64,000 bases of DNA, taken from contig NC_086251.1 of the NCBI RefSeq assembly GCF_021018805.1, positions 16,163,098-16,227,097 of the forward strand, read 5' to 3'. The DNA comes from Prinia subflava. Taxonomy: Eukaryota > Chordata > Aves > Passeriformes > Cisticolidae. Below the pieces are notes generated by a model. That model ran no database searches and was not told the DNA's origin. It saw nothing but the letters and a program-made list of their open reading frames with translations. How positions within the stretch are numbered: the stretch's first letter is position 1; every line of letters begins with the position of its first letter. Below, piece by piece: positions 61,894 to 64,000 of the stretch. The position numbers were made by a program, and so were the translations under genes.

Positions 61894-63346
61894 GTAAGTA
61901 ATGGCACTTGCTGAATGGCATTGGAAATTTAAGAGGGAACTGCCACTGGAAGGCAAGCAAGTGAAAAAAATATACTGTTTCAGTTGTAAAAGGTCAACTG
62001 TCATGAATAATTTAACAGCCTTGCAGCACAGGCAGTCCCAAACATTCAGATACAGAGGAAAGACTTAAAACCCACTCATTTTGGAAAAATCTCTGTTCCA
62101 AGACAGGCCCCCTGGGATGCACGGATACTCTCCTGCTGCTTGTTGGTATTTTAATTGTCTGATCTTAGTACAAGGTCTGTTAGAGTGATGTGGAAGGCAG
62201 AATAACCAAAACACTTCCAGGCTCACAGCAGTCTGCTCTTCCTGCAATATCAAGCTTGCTCTGTAAGGGCCACTAGAGCAACAAGTTTTAAGTTTTGTCA
62301 TTGCAGCTAAAAATAATTTAAGATTACCTCACCCAGAAGAGGGCCAAGTGCACTGCACACTGCAGTGAGGCTCAGGCTGGTTTCGCAGCAGACAAGATGC
62401 CCCTCCCTACAGCAGTCGGATCCAGGAATCCGCAATGCTGGAATGCTGAGCCCTCTCCCCTTTGCTTGCTTCAGAAACAGATGTGTGCACACAAGCTTCT
62501 CTGCTGATCTGACTTCAGTCCAATCCACACCTTCGCTGCGGTGAGGAGAGGGCTTTAAAATACATCCCACATGGAAACAACACAGAGGCTCCTCTCCCTT
62601 TGAGATAGTTCATCAAGCAGCTGAAGGCTCACGCAGGCATTGCTACGTTATTGGCACACAGATCACATTTTCCATCTTCTCACAGGGCCATTGTTACTTA
62701 CAAAAATTAAAAATCAAGTTCTTGTATAATCACAGGGCTCCAGTAGTTTAGTCATGAAATTATGGGGCCTAATCCAGTACACAGAACTTCTGCTTCTTGG
62801 CTTTGCTAAGTATTAAATCAGATCCTCAGTTTTCATTTCTGGCCTGGATTATGCAAAGCAAACTTTCTTTAAGAATGATAAATACCACATCAACTAGAAA
62901 AGATGTCTGTATATCATAATAAGTGCCCTTGATCTTTTTGCCCAGCCTCACAGTGTAACAAGGTGTAGGGTGGCTTAGGAAAGGTAATGAGATAATCAAG
63001 TTAGTCAGTAAAATGGAACAGACACAAGAAGTCAGATCTTTTCTAATAAGATGATCTTGATTTTTTTTTTTTTTTTTGGACTGTTTAAATTTATCCTGGT
63101 TTCTAAGCTCCAGGACCAGTTTCTCTGGAAACAACTATGCCATAACATCCCACCAAGCCTAATATTACTTTATGTCGAGTAGCTCTGTCTTAAAATGAAG
63201 GATCTGTTGTCTACAAGACAAAGCTGAGCTGCTTGTCTTCTTTAGTCTGTTCAGGAGAATGAGGGCAGCATGACAACTCATCCTTCAAAGTGTAAGAGGA
63301 TCACCCAAGAGATACATTTTTTGTCTGTGTTTCCCTCACATGGCAG

Positions 63347-63492
63347 AACTGTTTAGTGAATGCTACCACAACAGTGAGGAGAGAGCGTTTGCTCTGTTGG
63401 TGAGGAAAAACCAGTACTGGAGCAAAACCACATGCCTTCAGCTGGCCACAGAAGCAGATGCAAAGTCTTTCTTTGCACATGACGGTGTCCAG
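63347..63492 (+). CDS. TRPM5: TRPM5 coding exon 12 (residues 578-626)
   Basis: This exon encodes [20 protein letters not shown], then [20 protein letters not shown] and [15 protein letters not shown]-x-NSE and [16 protein letters not shown] are conserved to the end of MHR4. The acceptor is ttccctcacatggcag and the donor cag|gtaagt, phase 0. The next exon should start with a segment like FLTRIWWGDM; I found no such sequence in 63493-64000, so intron 12 continues past the window. Confidence 0.96.
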
Positions 63493-64000
63493 GTAAGTTT
63501 TATGTGCTCCAGGGCCTTGAGTTGGACACAGGAGAGGATAGCACAGGAACTGAATAACCCCAATGTATTCCCCTATGAACCATTCTTCGGAGAAAGGACT
63601 CTTCTGCCCCCCTAGCAACAGACAGAGAGGACATTATAGCATGTCCTTGCCAAAACGCAAAATTCCCCCTTTCCCCACCCTCTCATCCAGCTGGCACACA
63701 GACCAGTGTGCTGAGGAGAAGCTTTAGCCCTTAATCCATCGTGTGCTTTTTATTCCTTCCTTGCTCACAGAGGAGCATCAGAAAAGCGCTGTAAATCTGC
63801 CTGGGGCATAATGAAGCTGCTCCAAGATGTGAGGTAACTCCTTGTTCAGATTCAAGAGAGAGCTCACTGATAAAAGTTAAATTGAATTACTGTTCAGCTT
63901 TGCTCTCTCGACCTGACTCCTCTCTGCATACACAAAGCTGAATTAAGAGTGATGCTGCTTTTATCTCCCAGTGCCTGACTTGGGTTTCCTTAGTACTACA

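Larger units (their letters stand above)
44926..63492 (+). other. TRPM5: TRPM5 gene, 5' half: twelve coding exons (partial, continues past window)
   Basis: TRPM5 is a Ca2+-activated, voltage-modulated monovalent cation channel of the plasma membrane. In taste, tuft and other chemosensory cells it depolarises the cell after G-protein/PLC-beta2/IP3 calcium release. The twelve exons join in frame to about 626 residues: a short N-terminus, then the TRPM homology region with its SLOG-like nucleotide-fold part (PAPNLVISLVGG... STGAWIFTSALRAG), and helical MHR3/4 repeats up to FFAHDGVQ. That is just before the IWWGDM-type segment that precedes S1 in this family. Match to TRPM5 rather than TRPM4 is clear from [34 protein letters not shown] and [12 protein letters not shown]. 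Human TRPM5 is about 1165 residues, so the channel domain and TRP helix lie outside. No frame breaks were seen. Confidence 0.95.

Noticed and set aside
1..64000. CRISPR arrays, operons, insertion sequences, tRNA or rRNA genes
   Set aside because: No regular spacer arrays, tRNA A/B-box pairs with a foldable cloverleaf, or rRNA segments were seen. The organism type makes the prokaryotic features irrelevant.

Overview
This window reads as vertebrate nuclear DNA, most likely from a bird. Genes are split into short exons with GT/AG introns, and long stretches are non-coding. Several CR1 LINE fragments are present, the typical retroposon of avian and reptilian genomes, along with weak MIR-like relics. 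The species cannot be fixed from the sequence. Nothing suggests bacterial, organellar or viral DNA.

Two ion-channel genes are recognised, arranged head to head. On the minus strand, the first coding exon of KCNQ1 (voltage-gated K+ channel, Kv7.1) lies at 24013-23616 inside a CpG-island-like promoter block (about 23440-24310). Everything from 23615 down to 1 is the start of its large first intron; the S1 segment and later exons lie beyond base 1. On the plus strand, the first twelve recognisable coding exons of TRPM5 (Ca2+-activated monovalent cation channel of taste and chemosensory cells) run from about 44926 to 63492. They encode about 626 residues of the cytosolic TRPM homology region and stop before the transmembrane part, which must lie beyond base 64000. 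All twelve exons join in frame with canonical splice sites and no stop codon, so the gene looks intact as far as it can be read.

Layout: 1-23615, KCNQ1 intron 1, with a 26-bp perfect palindrome, a 103-bp direct repeat pair and an old CR1 piece; 23616-24013, KCNQ1 exon 1; 24014-24310, KCNQ1 5' region and CpG island; 24311-44847, the divergent spacer, with a CR1 reverse-transcriptase fragment, a MIR-like relic, an ancient CR1-like block, a CR1 3' end and A/C-rich simple sequence; 44848-64000, the 5' half of TRPM5. TRPM5 intron 10 is unusual: it holds a GC-rich, CpG-rich block with a minisatellite of about seven 20-bp units, and it stays open in the exon 10 frame for 258 codons.

The KCNQ1/TRPM5 head-to-head order matches the human 11p15.5 arrangement as I recall it (CD81-TSSC4-TRPM5-KCNQ1), so TSSC4 and CD81 would be expected beyond the right edge. 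The two genes do not form a known pathway; their adjacency is ancestral linkage. I found no new biological system. The most distinctive observations are the intron 10 GC block, the possible N-terminally extended KCNQ1 start, and the unexplained palindromes and direct repeats.
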